Part shown: positions 16,300 through 26,721 of the stretch, in pieces
Layout: each line of letters begins with the position of its first letter
Numbering within the stretch: the stretch's first letter is position 1
Assembly: GCA_910586825.1 (NCBI GenBank)
Contig: CAJUJF010000002.1
Location: forward strand, 1-64,000
DNA: 64,000 nucleotides
Reading direction: 5' to 3'
DNA from: an uncultured Christensenellaceae bacterium
Lineage (GTDB): Bacteria; Bacillota; Clostridia; Christensenellales; Borkfalkiaceae
Notes under the pieces: generated by a model
What the model was told of the DNA's origin: nothing
The model's input: the letters and a program-made list of their open reading frames with translations, nothing else
Database searches by the model: none
Translations under genes and position numbers: made by a program

Positions 16300-18261
16300 A
16301 TGCACAAAAACCCGACGAAAAAAACGGAGCCGTCTACCGACTTCCCGTTATATCTGTACCATCACGGTAAAAACGACCGTATTTACGAACTGTTCGGCGC
16401 GCACAAAGCGAATTCGGACGGTAAGGACGGATACGTCTTCCGCGTATGGGCTCCGCACGCGCGTTCGGTCTCCGTCGTAGGGGACTTCAACGGCTGGAAT
16501 GCCGACGAACACGTCATGAACCGCATGATCGACGGGGAATCGTTCGAACTGTTTATTCCGGGGCTTGCGGTTTACGACACTTACAAATACTGCATAACGG
16601 CGCAAGACGGAAAACGTTGTTTAAAGGCGGATCCCGTCGCGTTCCACGCCGAAACCGCGCCCGATACGGCTTCCAAAATATACGATCTCGAAGGATACGC
16701 TTGGAAAGACGGCGGATATTTCAAAAACTTAGAGGGCAAAAACGTCTATGAATCCCCCGTAAATATCTACGAGGTCAACCTGCTCTCCTGGAAACGGCAC
16801 CAAGACGGAAACGTTTACTCTTACCGCGATCTTGCGGAAGAACTCGTGCCTTACGTAAAGGAAATGGGGTACACGCATGTCGAGTTCATGCCGATCACGG
16901 AATTTCCCTACGAAGGCTCGTGGGGATATCAGGTAACGGGTTATTTTGCGGCGACGTCCAGAATGGGGACGCCGCACGATTTCATGCATCTTGTCGATCG
17001 CTTTCATCAAGCGGGGATCGGCGTGATATTGGATTGGGTTCCCGCGCATTTCCCGAAAGATGCGCACGGACTTTACGAATTCGACGGTCAGCCGCTCTAC
17101 GAAAGCAACCAATGGGACAGAATGGAACACAAGGCGTGGGGAACGCGCCGCTTCGATTACGGAAGAAACGAAGTGTTGTCCTTTTTGATTTCAAGCGCTT
17201 GTTTGTTCTTCGATAAATTCCACGTCGACGGAATTCGGGTAGACGCCGTTGCATCCATGCTCTATCTCGATTACGATAAGCGCCACGGAGAATGGGTGCC
17301 GAATATTTACGGTGAAAATAAAAATCTAGAAGCCATTGCGTTTATCCGTAAACTGAACGAAGCGGTCTTTCTGCGGTTCCCTTACGCGCTCATGATCGCA
17401 GAAGAGTCGACCGCATGGGGGCTTGTCACAAAACCGGCTTCGGTCGGCGGACTCGGCTTCAATTTCAAATGGAATATGGGCTGGATGAACGATATGCTCA
17501 GCTATCTTTCTTTAAACCCTTATTTCCGCATGAATAACCACAATAAGCTCACGTTTTCCATGATGTATGCGTTTTCCGAAAACTACGTGTTGCCCATTTC
17601 TCATGACGAGGTGGTACACGGGAAATGTTCGTTGATCGGCAAAATGCCGGGAGAATATGCCGAAAAATTCGCCGGCGTGCGCGCTTTTCTCGGATACATG
17701 ACGGCGCACCCCGGCAAAAAACTCAATTTCATGGGATATGAATTCGGACAGTTCAAAGAATGGGATTATCATGAGGGTTTGGAGTTCTTCTTGCGCGATC
17801 AATATGAGCTGCACGGAAAACTTTCCGTCATGGTCCGCGATTTGAACGAATATTATAAGACGACGCCCGCATTCTATGAAGTGGAAGATTCCTGGGACGG
17901 ATTCGAATGGCTTGCGCCGGACGACGCGGACCGTAACGTCGTTTCTTTTATCCGCCGCGACCGTGCCGGAAACGAGGTCATTGCGCTCGTCTGTTTTTCC
18001 GGCGCCGACGCAACGGATTATTTGCTCGGCGTGAACAAAAGGGGAAAGTACAAAGTCGTTTTTAATACCGACGACAAAAAGTACGGCGGCGAAGGAAAAA
18101 TCACGAAAAAGGTATTCACGGCGGTAAAACGGCAAAGTCACGGAAAAGATTATTCGTTGCCGATCTCCGTGCCAAAGCATACGTGTTTGTATCTGGTGCG
18201 CGAAACCGAAACGCCGGATAGTAAAAAACCGGAAAGGGGAAAGCGGGGAGTCAAGGCGTAA
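16300..18261 (+). CDS. glgB: 1,4-alpha-glucan branching enzyme GlgB
   Basis: 653 residues. An N-terminal CBM48-type domain (GYVFRVWAPHARSVSVVGDFNGWN) precedes a GH13 barrel. Catalytic motifs are DWVPAHFPKD, GIRVDAVASMLYLDY (nucleophile Asp), MIAEEST (acid/base Glu) and LPISHDEVVHGK, as in branching enzymes. It introduces alpha-1,6 branches into glycogen. It is the first gene of a six-gene glycogen operon. The C-terminal 15 residues are basic and disordered-looking. It is followed 33 bp later by glgC. Confidence 0.95.
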   Translation: MHKNPTKKTEPSTDFPLYLYHHGKNDRIYELFGAHKANSDGKDGYVFRVWAPHARSVSVVGDFNGWNADEHVMNRMIDGESFELFIPGLAVYDTYKYCITAQDGKRCLKADPVAFHAETAPDTASKIYDLEGYAWKDGGYFKNLEGKNVYESPVNIYEVNLLSWKRHQDGNVYSYRDLAEELVPYVKEMGYTHVEFMPITEFPYEGSWGYQVTGYFAATSRMGTPHDFMHLVDRFHQAGIGVILDWVPAHFPKDAHGLYEFDGQPLYESNQWDRMEHKAWGTRRFDYGRNEVLSFLISSACLFFDKFHVDGIRVDAVASMLYLDYDKRHGEWVPNIYGENKNLEAIAFIRKLNEAVFLRFPYALMIAEESTAWGLVTKPASVGGLGFNFKWNMGWMNDMLSYLSLNPYFRMNNHNKLTFSMMYAFSENYVLPISHDEVVHGKCSLIGKMPGEYAEKFAGVRAFLGYMTAHPGKKLNFMGYEFGQFKEWDYHEGLEFFLRDQYELHGKLSVMVRDLNEYYKTTPAFYEVEDSWDGFEWLAPDDADRNVVSFIRRDRAGNEVIALVCFSGADATDYLLGVNKRGKYKVVFNTDDKKYGGEGKITKKVFTAVKRQSHGKDYSLPISVPKHTCLYLVRETETPDSKKPERGKRGVKA

Positions 18262-18294
18262 AGCCGTAATATATAGACTTTGGGGAATAAAATT

Positions 18295-19500
18295 ATGCAG
18301 AGAAAGAAAGAATGTGTGGCGATGCTGCTTGCCGGCGGACAGGGAAGCCGTCTGTACGCGCTGACGAACAACATCGCAAAACCCGCGGTTGCGTTCGGTG
18401 CGAAATATCGGATCATCGATTTTCCGCTGAGTAACTGCATCAATTCGGGTATCGATACCGTAGGAGTTCTTACGCAATATCAACCGCTCGAACTCAACGA
18501 ATACATCGGAAACGGACAGCCTTGGGATCTGGACCGCTCGTTCGGCGGCGTTCATATTCTTTCGCCTTATCAGGCAAAAAAGAAGTCTTCCTGGTACGAG
18601 GGCACGGCAAACGCAATCTACCAGAATATGAGCTTTATGAAGAAGTACAACCCCGAATACGTGCTGATTCTGTCGGGCGACCATATCTATAAAATGGACT
18701 ATGCCGCAATGCTGAAAGCGCACAAGCAAACGGGCGCGGACTGTACGATCGCCGCGATCGAAGTGCCTTTAAAAGAGGCTTCCCGTTTCGGAATTCTGAA
18801 TACGCGGGAAGACGGCTCGATATACGAATTCGAAGAAAAACCCAAACAGCCCAAGAGCAACCTTGCTTCGATGGGAATTTATATCTTTAAAGCGGATAAA
18901 CTGTTCCGGTACCTCGAAGCGGACGAAGCCGATCCCGATTCCAGCAAGGACTTCGGGAAAGACGTGCTTCCCGCAATGTTGGACGCCGGAGAAAAAATGT
19001 ACTCTTACCGTTTCAGCGGATACTGGAAAGACGTGGGAACGATTTCTTCGCTCTGGGAATCGAACATGGATCTGCTCGGCGCCGATCCCGCTTTCGACGT
19101 CGGCGACGCCGATTGGAAGATCCATTCCCGCAATCCGCTTGCGCCGCCCGAATATATCGGGGACAATGCGAAAGTGGAAAATTCCCTGATCGCTCTGGGG
19201 TGCGAAATCGAGGGAACAGTTCTCAATTCCGTACTCGCGACCGGCGTGGTCGTAGAAGCGGGCGCGATCGTCAAAGACAGCGTGATCATGGCGGATTCCG
19301 TGATCCGTAAAAATGCGAAAATTATCTATTCGATCCTTGACGAAGGCGTCACGGTGGAATCCGACGCGCAGGTAGGCGAAGAAAAGGGCGCGGGCGGCAT
19401 CGCCGTTTTAGGCAGAGACATCACCATTGCAAGCGGTGCAAAAGTTGTCGCCGGACAAATTCTGGACAGGGATTACAAAGGGGGACCCGACAATGGCTAA
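18295..19500 (+). CDS. glgC: glucose-1-phosphate adenylyltransferase GlgC
   Basis: A 401-residue ADP-glucose pyrophosphorylase, the committed step of glycogen synthesis. The nucleotide-binding loop LLAGGQGSRLYALTNNIAKPAV, FGAKYRIIDFPLSNCINSG, YEGTANAIYQN and LSGDHIYKMDY are intact, followed by a left-handed beta-helix. ATG 18295 follows TGGGGA at 18281-18286; the in-frame TTG at 18280 overlaps that site and is rejected. The stop overlaps glgD by 8 bases. In Firmicutes GlgC and GlgD commonly form a mixed tetramer. Confidence 0.96.
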   Translation: MQRKKECVAMLLAGGQGSRLYALTNNIAKPAVAFGAKYRIIDFPLSNCINSGIDTVGVLTQYQPLELNEYIGNGQPWDLDRSFGGVHILSPYQAKKKSSWYEGTANAIYQNMSFMKKYNPEYVLILSGDHIYKMDYAAMLKAHKQTGADCTIAAIEVPLKEASRFGILNTREDGSIYEFEEKPKQPKSNLASMGIYIFKADKLFRYLEADEADPDSSKDFGKDVLPAMLDAGEKMYSYRFSGYWKDVGTISSLWESNMDLLGADPAFDVGDADWKIHSRNPLAPPEYIGDNAKVENSLIALGCEIEGTVLNSVLATGVVVEAGAIVKDSVIMADSVIRKNAKIIYSILDEGVTVESDAQVGEEKGAGGIAVLGRDITIASGAKVVAGQILDRDYKGGPDNG

Positions 19501-20608
19501 TCAAGCGGTAGGCGTCATTTTTTCCAATATTCACGACGAAAACATTCCCGAACTTTCCCGTCACAGAACGATGGCTTCCATTCCGTTCGGCGGAAGATAC
19601 AGGTTGATCGACTTCGCGCTTTCGAACATGGTCAATTCGGGAATCACAACGGTCGGAATCGTCACAAAATACAACTATCAGTCCCTGATCGATCATCTGG
19701 GCAGCGGAAAGGAATGGGATCTTGCGAGGAAAGACGGCGGAATCATTCTTTTGCCGCCTTATTCCGACGAAACCGATCTGCCTTATGCCAACCGTCTGGA
19801 AGCATTGAAGGGCGTGACGGGATTTTTAACCCGCCGCAAAGAAGAATACGTCGTCATCGCGGATTGCGACGGCATTTTCCGCCAAGATATCAAAGAAGTT
19901 ATCCGTTTCCATGAAGAAAACCATGCGGATATCACAATGGTATACCATGAAGAAGATCACGTAGAATCTTCCTACTACATTACGCTCGATCCGGACCAAA
20001 ACGGCAGAATCAAAGGTTTGAAAATCAACCCCGACGTAAACGGAAAGGGAAAATTTAATCTTTACGTGAATATCATGGTTCTGAACCGCGAATTTCTGAT
20101 CAACATTATTCATGACGCGGCAACGCGCGGTTTTTCGAGTTTCGGAAGAGATATTCTCACAAAACAGGTGGATTCGCTCAAAATATTCGGATATAAAATG
20201 AACGGATATTATGCGGGAATCAATTCCTTACAGGATTACTACCGTCACAGCATGGAGCTGTTACGGCGGGACGTCCGCACCGAATTATTCGGCGCGCGCG
20301 ACATTTATACGAAAGTGCGCGATTCCGCGCCTTCCAAATACAACGACGGCGCGTTGGTAAAAAATTCGTTGATTTCCGACGGTTGCGCGATCGAAGGCAC
20401 GGTGGAAAACTGTATTCTGTTCCGCGGCGTGAAAGTCGGAAAAGGAAGCGTCGTAAAAAATTCGATTTTCATGCAGGATACCGTGATCGGCGCCAACGTT
20501 CAGCTCGACTGCGTTATTACGGATAAAAACGTTGTCGTACGCGACAGAAGACACCTTGCAGGTTGCGAGACTCTGCCGTACTTCGTTTCTAAGGGAAGAA
20601 TGTTATAA
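19493..20608 (+). CDS. glgD: glucose-1-phosphate adenylyltransferase-like subunit GlgD
   Basis: A 371-residue paralogue of GlgC. It starts inside the end of glgC (MANQAVGVIFSNIHDENIP), the characteristic GlgD N-terminus. The catalytic AGGQGSR loop is replaced by FSNIHDENIPELSRHR, while the sugar-binding FGGRYRLIDFALSNMVNSG is kept. GlgD is therefore probably a non-catalytic partner that boosts or tunes GlgC. The 8-base overlap with glgC implies coupled translation, which suits equimolar subunits. Confidence 0.94.
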   Translation: MANQAVGVIFSNIHDENIPELSRHRTMASIPFGGRYRLIDFALSNMVNSGITTVGIVTKYNYQSLIDHLGSGKEWDLARKDGGIILLPPYSDETDLPYANRLEALKGVTGFLTRRKEEYVVIADCDGIFRQDIKEVIRFHEENHADITMVYHEEDHVESSYYITLDPDQNGRIKGLKINPDVNGKGKFNLYVNIMVLNREFLINIIHDAATRGFSSFGRDILTKQVDSLKIFGYKMNGYYAGINSLQDYYRHSMELLRRDVRTELFGARDIYTKVRDSAPSKYNDGALVKNSLISDGCAIEGTVENCILFRGVKVGKGSVVKNSIFMQDTVIGANVQLDCVITDKNVVVRDRRHLAGCETLPYFVSKGRML

Positions 20609-20632
20609 AACATATTATAGGGGGTAATAATT

Positions 20633-22243
20633 ATGACTGCAAAAAAAGAGACGGCGACGAAAACCAACAAAACGACCGAGAAAAAGCAAACCGCGGCAGC
20701 AAAACCGAAAGCGCCGGCTCAAAAAGCCAAGAAAAGCGCAGAATCTTTACCGAATATCGAGGTTCTTAAAACCGCAGTTGTAAAAGAAAAACCCGCGAAA
20801 GAGGAAATCAAAGTCCTTCCGAAGAAAAAAATTCTCTTCGTCGCATCCGAAGCCGCGCCGTTTATTGCAACCGGCGGACTTGCGGAAGTGATCGGATCGC
20901 TTTCCAAAGCGCTGGCAAAGGACGATCAATACGACGTACGCGTCATTATCCCGCTCTATCAGGACATCAAAAAGGAATACCGTAAAGATTTCCGCTTTAT
21001 CGGCAACCTGTTCGTTCCGCTTTCCTGGCGGAATCAATATTGCGGCATTTTTGAGTACGTTTCGAACGGCGTAACGTATTATTTCGTCGATAACGAATAT
21101 TATTTCAAACGCCACGGCTGTTACGGATACTATGACGACGGGGAGCGGTTCGCTTTCTTTTGCCGCGGCGTTATGGAAATCCTTTCGTTTATCGGATTTT
21201 ATCCCGATGTCTTGCATTGCCACGATTGGCAGGCGGCGTTGGCGGCGCTCTATCTCAAAACGATCTACTGTTTCCGTCCGGAATATCAGTTTATCCGTGC
21301 CGTATTCACGATCCATAACATAGAATACCAGGGAAAGTATTCCCTCGATATTCTCGAAGATCTGTTCGGAATTTCCAACCATTTCCGCAATCTTGTGGAA
21401 TACGACCGTTGCATCAATCTCATGAAGGGCGCGATCGAATGTTGCGAAAAGTTTTCGACGGTTTCTCCGACTTACGCGGGGGAAATCAAAGATCCCTATT
21501 ATGCGCACGGGCTCGATCCGATCGTTCGCCGCAACGAGTTTAAGCTGTGCGGAATCTTAAACGGTATCGACTTAGACTATTACAATCCCAAAACCGATAA
21601 ATCGCTTTTTGCCAATTACGATGCGGATAATTTCGCAAACAAATCGGTATGCAAGGCGGAATTACAGCAGATGCTTAATCTTCCCGTCAAAGCGGATACA
21701 CCGATTATTGCCATGATCACCCGTCTCGTCAGCCACAAAGGGCTCGATCTTGTCAAAGAGGTGATTGAACAGGTGTTGCGGCAAGACGTGCAGTTCATTT
21801 TGCTCGGCACCGGCGATTCGGCTTACGAAAATTATTTTTCCGATCTTGCGCGCAGATATCCGGGGAAAGTCGTGTCCATTATATCCTTCAATTCGGATCT
21901 TTCGCGTAAAATCTATTCCGGCGCGGATATATTCCTTATGCCCTCAAAAAGCGAGCCCTGCGGGCTTTCGCAAATGATCGCATCCCGTTACGGCACCGTC
22001 AGCATTGTGCGGGAAACGGGCGGTTTGCGTGACAGTATCACGCCTTACGGGGCAGGCGGAAACGGATTTACTTTCCGCAATTACAATTCCCACGACATGC
22101 TGTACGTGATCAACGAAGCGCTCGATACCTATTTGAATAAAGAGGAATGGAATAAGCTCATTAAAAAAGCCATGGATACGGACTTTTCTTGGGCGACTTC
22201 CGCCAAGTATTACGAAGGCATGTATTTGGGGCTGATCAATTAA
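20633..22243 (+). CDS. glgA: glycogen synthase GlgA with a Lys/Ala-rich N-terminal tail
   Basis: A 536-residue GT5 glycogen synthase (ADP-glucose). The catalytic core starts near residue 65 (KKILFVASEAAPFIATGGLAEV, the family's KTGGL motif as ATGGL), with LHCHDWQAAL, FTIHNIEYQG and the C-terminal SKSEPCGLSQMIASRYG. Unusually it begins with about 64 residues of low-complexity Lys/Ala/Thr/Pro sequence (for example TATKTNKTTEKKQTAAAKPK), absent from ordinary GlgA (about 480 residues). The start is well supported by AGGGGG before ATG 20633. The tail may bind polyphosphate, nucleic acid or the glycogen particle; this is speculation. Confidence 0.95.
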   Translation: MTAKKETATKTNKTTEKKQTAAAKPKAPAQKAKKSAESLPNIEVLKTAVVKEKPAKEEIKVLPKKKILFVASEAAPFIATGGLAEVIGSLSKALAKDDQYDVRVIIPLYQDIKKEYRKDFRFIGNLFVPLSWRNQYCGIFEYVSNGVTYYFVDNEYYFKRHGCYGYYDDGERFAFFCRGVMEILSFIGFYPDVLHCHDWQAALAALYLKTIYCFRPEYQFIRAVFTIHNIEYQGKYSLDILEDLFGISNHFRNLVEYDRCINLMKGAIECCEKFSTVSPTYAGEIKDPYYAHGLDPIVRRNEFKLCGILNGIDLDYYNPKTDKSLFANYDADNFANKSVCKAELQQMLNLPVKADTPIIAMITRLVSHKGLDLVKEVIEQVLRQDVQFILLGTGDSAYENYFSDLARRYPGKVVSIISFNSDLSRKIYSGADIFLMPSKSEPCGLSQMIASRYGTVSIVRETGGLRDSITPYGAGGNGFTFRNYNSHDMLYVINEALDTYLNKEEWNKLIKKAMDTDFSWATSAKYYEGMYLGLIN

Positions 22244-22291
22244 AGACAAACAGCAGATTTTTCTGCCGAAATTCAGGAGATAAAAGAAGAA

Positions 22292-24712
22292 ATGAACACA
22301 TTGTCGGAACAAGATGTACACCGCATCATTACGGGAAAACTGACGCGCTATTTCGGCGTCGGCCCCAAAGAAGCGACCAAGGCGCAGATTTATAAAGCCA
22401 CCGTAATGAGCGTACGGGATTTTATGCTGGAAAAACGCCAGCGTTTTCACATTAAAACGAAAAACGCCAAGGCGAAACGCGTTTATTATCTCTGTATGGA
22501 ATTCCTTATGGGCCGATCGCTGAAAAACAGCGTGTACAATCTTGGCATTACCGACGCCGTAGAAGGGGCGCTAAAAAAGCTGAACGTAAAACTGGAAGAT
22601 CTCTACGAAGAAGAGCCGGATGCAGGACTCGGAAACGGGGGACTCGGCAGACTTGCGGCGTGTTTCCTTGACGGACTCGCGACGCAAGACTATCCCGCTA
22701 TGGGATTTTCGATCTGTTATCAATACGGGCTGTTCAAACAGAAAATCGTTGACGGATGGCAAATCGAACTTCCCGACGTTTGGTTGCCGGGCGGGGAGGC
22801 TTGGCTGACGCAGCGCACCGACAAACAGTTTATCGTTAAATTCGACGGCGAGTTGGAAGAAAAGTGGACGGACCACGGAATGGAAACCGTTTACCACAAC
22901 GCAAAGGAAGTGGAGGCTACCGCGTACGACATGATGGTTTCGGGCGCGGATTCGGAAGCGGTCAGCGTGTTGCGGCTTTGGCGTTCCCGTGCCGTACAGA
23001 AGTTCGATATGCAGTTATTTTCGCAGGGCAATTACGACGAAGTCATGCGCGACGAAAGCGACGCGGAACTGATTTCAAAAGTTCTTTATCCTTCCGATAA
23101 CCACTACGAAGGCAAGTCTTTGCGTTTAAAACAGCAATACTTTTTAGTTTCCGCATCGTTGCAGTGCATCGTCGCGGATCATAAACGCCGTTACGGTTCC
23201 CTCAATAAACTTCCGCAAATGGCGGCGATCCATATTAACGATACGCATCCCGCGCTTGCAATTCCGGAACTGATGCGGATTTTGGTGGACGATAATTACT
23301 ATGCTTGGGATACCGCCTGGAAAATCACGACGGCTACTTGCGCTTACACCAATCACACGGTTCTTGCGGAAGCGCTTGAAACCTGGTCGGAAGACCTTAT
23401 CGCACGCCGTCTGCCGCGCATTTACGGGATTTTAAAGGAAATCAACCGTCGTTTCTGCGACGATTTGTGGAACCGTTTCCCGGGCGACTGGAACAAAATT
23501 TCGCGCATGGCAGTGCTTTCGCACAACACGGTCCGCATGGCGAATCTCTGCGTCATGGGCTCGCACAGCGTCAACGGCGTATCCGCGTTGCACAGCGATA
23601 TTATAAAAGAGAGCATCTTCAAAGACTTTTATGATTACACGCCCGAAAAATTTAGCAACGTGACGAACGGGATCGCGCACAGACGCTGGTTAAATCAGTC
23701 CAATCCGGAATTGTGTTCTCTGATCGCCGACTGCATCGGGGGCGGATTCGATAAAGACGCTTCCAAGCTTTCCGATTTGAAAAAGTTCGAACAGGACGCG
23801 AGCGTGTTAAAGCGTCTCGATGAAATCAAGCTGAAAAAGAAGAAACAGTTTGCCGATTACGCAAAAAAACAGGGCATTTGTATCGACCCGAATACCGTGT
23901 TCGACGTTCAGGCAAAGCGCATGCACGAATACAAGCGTCAGCTTTTGAACGTTTTGCATATCATTGCGGATTACAACCATTTACGGGATAATCCCGATTT
24001 AGACATTCTACCCAAAACGTATATTTTCGGCGCAAAAGCCGCCGCGGGATATGAAATGGCAAAACAGATCATGAAACTGATCTGTTTCCTTGCCGAGGAT
24101 ATCCGCAAAAACCCGAAGATCAACGAAAAGCTAAACGTAGTTTATATGGAAAACTACAACGTTACCATGTCGGAAAAACTCATGCCGGCATCGGAAATTT
24201 CCGAACAAATTTCTCTCGCCGGAAAAGAAGCCAGCGGAACCGGAAATATGAAATTCATGATCAACGGCGCGTTGACGGTCGGAACTTTGGACGGCGCAAA
24301 CGTAGAAATGGCGGAAAAAGCCGGAGAAGAAAATATTTTTATCTTCGGACTGAAAGCCGACGAAGTAAAAGAAATCTGGGCAAACGGTTATAATTCAAGT
24401 TACTATTACAACCGCGACGCAGATATGCGTAGAATTATCGAAGCGTTGATCGTCGGCTTCAACGGAACGTCGTTTTCCGAAATTGCGAATTATCTTTTAC
24501 GCCGTTCGCCGGTTGCGGATCCGTATATGTGCCTTGCGGATTACGAGTCTTACGCACAAACGCAAAACAGAATGTCTGAACTTTACCGCAACGATAAAAA
24601 AGAGTGGAATCGCATGTCTTTATGCAACATTGCGGCAGCCGGATATTTTTCGGCGGACAGAAGTATCCGCGACTATGCAAAAAATATCTGGAATTTAAAA
24701 CCCGTAAAATAG
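22292..24712 (+). CDS. glgP: glycogen/alpha-glucan phosphorylase GlgP
   Basis: An 806-residue GT35 enzyme that releases glucose-1-phosphate from glycogen. EEPDAGLGNGGLGRLAACFLDG is intact, as are the TNHTVLAEALETW region, QAKRMHEYKRQLLN and the pyridoxal-phosphate site EASGTGNMKFMINGALTVG with its lysine. AGGAG lies in the 48-bp gap after glgA. Its presence in the same operon as the synthesis genes suggests shared induction, with direction of flux set by enzyme regulation. Confidence 0.96.
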   Translation: MNTLSEQDVHRIITGKLTRYFGVGPKEATKAQIYKATVMSVRDFMLEKRQRFHIKTKNAKAKRVYYLCMEFLMGRSLKNSVYNLGITDAVEGALKKLNVKLEDLYEEEPDAGLGNGGLGRLAACFLDGLATQDYPAMGFSICYQYGLFKQKIVDGWQIELPDVWLPGGEAWLTQRTDKQFIVKFDGELEEKWTDHGMETVYHNAKEVEATAYDMMVSGADSEAVSVLRLWRSRAVQKFDMQLFSQGNYDEVMRDESDAELISKVLYPSDNHYEGKSLRLKQQYFLVSASLQCIVADHKRRYGSLNKLPQMAAIHINDTHPALAIPELMRILVDDNYYAWDTAWKITTATCAYTNHTVLAEALETWSEDLIARRLPRIYGILKEINRRFCDDLWNRFPGDWNKISRMAVLSHNTVRMANLCVMGSHSVNGVSALHSDIIKESIFKDFYDYTPEKFSNVTNGIAHRRWLNQSNPELCSLIADCIGGGFDKDASKLSDLKKFEQDASVLKRLDEIKLKKKKQFADYAKKQGICIDPNTVFDVQAKRMHEYKRQLLNVLHIIADYNHLRDNPDLDILPKTYIFGAKAAAGYEMAKQIMKLICFLAEDIRKNPKINEKLNVVYMENYNVTMSEKLMPASEISEQISLAGKEASGTGNMKFMINGALTVGTLDGANVEMAEKAGEENIFIFGLKADEVKEIWANGYNSSYYYNRDADMRRIIEALIVGFNGTSFSEIANYLLRRSPVADPYMCLADYESYAQTQNRMSELYRNDKKEWNRMSLCNIAAAGYFSADRSIRDYAKNIWNLKPVK

Positions 24713-24727
24713 ATTTGGCGGACTAAA

Positions 24728-26587
24728 ATGCATTTATACTACGATCCGTTGGACAAAGCGTGCAAATCCCGCATCGGCGCGATTGAGCAGGGAAGCGACG
24801 TCACATTTCATATCTGTAACAAAGAAGGCGGAGAAGATTGCTTCTCCGCCGAGGCTTGTTTTTTCGTGTTTTTCCGCGACGGCGAAATCGGCGAAGAATT
24901 CCCCATGGAACGCGTTGAAAACGGGTTTGCCTTGACGCTCAAATTCAATACCGTCGGATTATGGTTCTATCATTTCCGTCTGGTTGGATGCAAAGACGAA
25001 TTCGGCAACTTTCCGACACGGTTTTTGGGTTTGGGCGGAATGCGAAAAGGGGAGATTTCCGACACGCCGCGCAGTTGGCAACTCACCGTCTTCCATGAAA
25101 ACTATACAACGCCCGAATGGTTTAAAGGCGGCGTAATGTATCAAATTTTTCCGGATCGCTTTTACAAAAAGGGCGATTATCCGGTTGCAGACGGGAAAAT
25201 ATTGAGAACGGATTGGGGCGGCATGCCGATTTATCAACCGAATCATTACGGAAAAGTGCTAAACAATGATTTTTTCGGCGGAAATTTAAGCGGAATCACA
25301 GCAAAACTCGATTATCTGCAAGCTTTAAACGTTTCCGTAATCTATCTGAATCCGATTTTCGAGGCGTATTCGAATCATCGGTACGATACGGGTGATTACA
25401 CAAAAATCGATTCCTTGCTCGGGACGCAAAGCGATTTCGAAGTTTTGATTCGAGAAGCCGAAAAAAGGGGAATCCGTATTATCCTCGACGGCGTCTTTAA
25501 CCATACGGGAGACGACAGCCGATACTTCAACAAATACGGACGCTATCAGGATGAACTCGGCGCGCACCAATCTCCGAATTCAAAGTATTCCGATTGGTAT
25601 CGTTTTATCTGTTTTCCGGATTTATACGAAAGTTGGTGGGGAATCGATACGTTGCCTGCGATAAACGAACGTTCGGAAAGCTATCAGGAGTTTTTATTCG
25701 GGAAAAACGGCGTTTTAAAACACTGGTTACGCTGCGGAATCGCAGGATTCAGACTCGACGTTGCGGACGAATTACCGGATTTCTTCTTACAAAAACTCAG
25801 AATCGCCGTCAAGGAAGAAAATCCCCAAGCCATGATTATCGGCGAAGTTTGGGAAGACGCTTCGAATAAAATCGCATACGACGAAAGACGGCAATATCTT
25901 TGGGGAAACGAGTTAGACAGCGTTATGAATTATCCGTTGAAAAACGCCATTATCAATTTTCTCTTAACGCGCAATTCAACGCAACTTCGCGAAACGATCG
26001 CAATGCTGATCGATCATTATCCGACGCAAACGCTGAATGGTCTGATGAACATTTTGGGCACGCATGACACTGTTCGGATCCTCACGGTTTTAGGCGGTAA
26101 AGAATGCCGTACAAAAGACGAAATGGCGCAAACGGTTCTAAGCCGCGAAGAACGGCTCAAAGCGATCCGAATGATGAAAACGGCGATTTTTCTGCAATTT
26201 ACATTGCCGGGAACGCCTTGCATCTACTACGGCGATGAAATCGGAATGGAAGGCTATCAGGATCCGTTTTGCCGCCGCTGTTTCGATTGGCAGCAGACCG
26301 AACCGGAACTCACCGATCTGTACAAACAGCTCGGAAAACTTCGCCTGCATGTTTTTCGCGACGTGTTTTCTAACGGAACTTACTCCGAAATCTTTGCTGA
26401 TAAACATTGTATCGTCTACAAACGCGAATTTCAAGAAAAGCGTCTGTATTGTTTTGTCAACGAAAGCGCCGAGCGCTATCGCGTCAGAATAAACGGTAAC
26501 TTTCGAGAGCTGCTTACACAAACCGATTTTTGTGACGAACTTGAAATTTTAGCTTATTCCTTCGGAATTTTGCAAGAAATAAAATAG
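24728..26587 (+). CDS. GH13 alpha-glucan hydrolase (neopullulanase/alpha-amylase type)
   Basis: A 619-residue protein with an N-terminal beta domain (about 1-130) and a GH13 barrel beginning near WFKGGVMYQIFPDRFY. The four conserved regions are DGVFNHTGDD, GFRLDVADE (nucleophile Asp), IIGEVWED (acid/base Glu) and LGTHDT. There is no signal peptide, so it acts in the cytosol, probably on maltodextrins or on branches left by GlgP. The gap to glgP is only 15 bp, so it belongs to the glycogen operon. Exact bond specificity (alpha-1,4 or 1,6, or transferase activity) cannot be told. Confidence 0.9.
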   Translation: MHLYYDPLDKACKSRIGAIEQGSDVTFHICNKEGGEDCFSAEACFFVFFRDGEIGEEFPMERVENGFALTLKFNTVGLWFYHFRLVGCKDEFGNFPTRFLGLGGMRKGEISDTPRSWQLTVFHENYTTPEWFKGGVMYQIFPDRFYKKGDYPVADGKILRTDWGGMPIYQPNHYGKVLNNDFFGGNLSGITAKLDYLQALNVSVIYLNPIFEAYSNHRYDTGDYTKIDSLLGTQSDFEVLIREAEKRGIRIILDGVFNHTGDDSRYFNKYGRYQDELGAHQSPNSKYSDWYRFICFPDLYESWWGIDTLPAINERSESYQEFLFGKNGVLKHWLRCGIAGFRLDVADELPDFFLQKLRIAVKEENPQAMIIGEVWEDASNKIAYDERRQYLWGNELDSVMNYPLKNAIINFLLTRNSTQLRETIAMLIDHYPTQTLNGLMNILGTHDTVRILTVLGGKECRTKDEMAQTVLSREERLKAIRMMKTAIFLQFTLPGTPCIYYGDEIGMEGYQDPFCRRCFDWQQTEPELTDLYKQLGKLRLHVFRDVFSNGTYSEIFADKHCIVYKREFQEKRLYCFVNESAERYRVRINGNFRELLTQTDFCDELEILAYSFGILQEIK

Positions 26588-26603
26588 TATGCCTCACATA
26601 GTA
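26585..26603. repeat. 19-bp near-palindromic repeat, copy 2
   Basis: TAGTATGCCTCACATAGTA overlaps the stop codon of the GH13 gene. It matches the 43677-43695 copy at 16 of 19 positions and is the most diverged of the four copies. Confidence 0.45.
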
Positions 26604-26721
26604 CAGACTTAATTATAGGCTATTTTTTTAGAAAGTAAAATTTTATAAGCCAGCACATTGCTGGCAAAATTTGGCTAAATTCAGATCGGCTATATGGATT
26701 TTTATATGAGAATTTTTTATT

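Noticed and set aside
17512..18729. Open frame antisense to glgB/glgC
   Set aside because: It spans the junction of two certain genes on the other strand, with no initiation signals.
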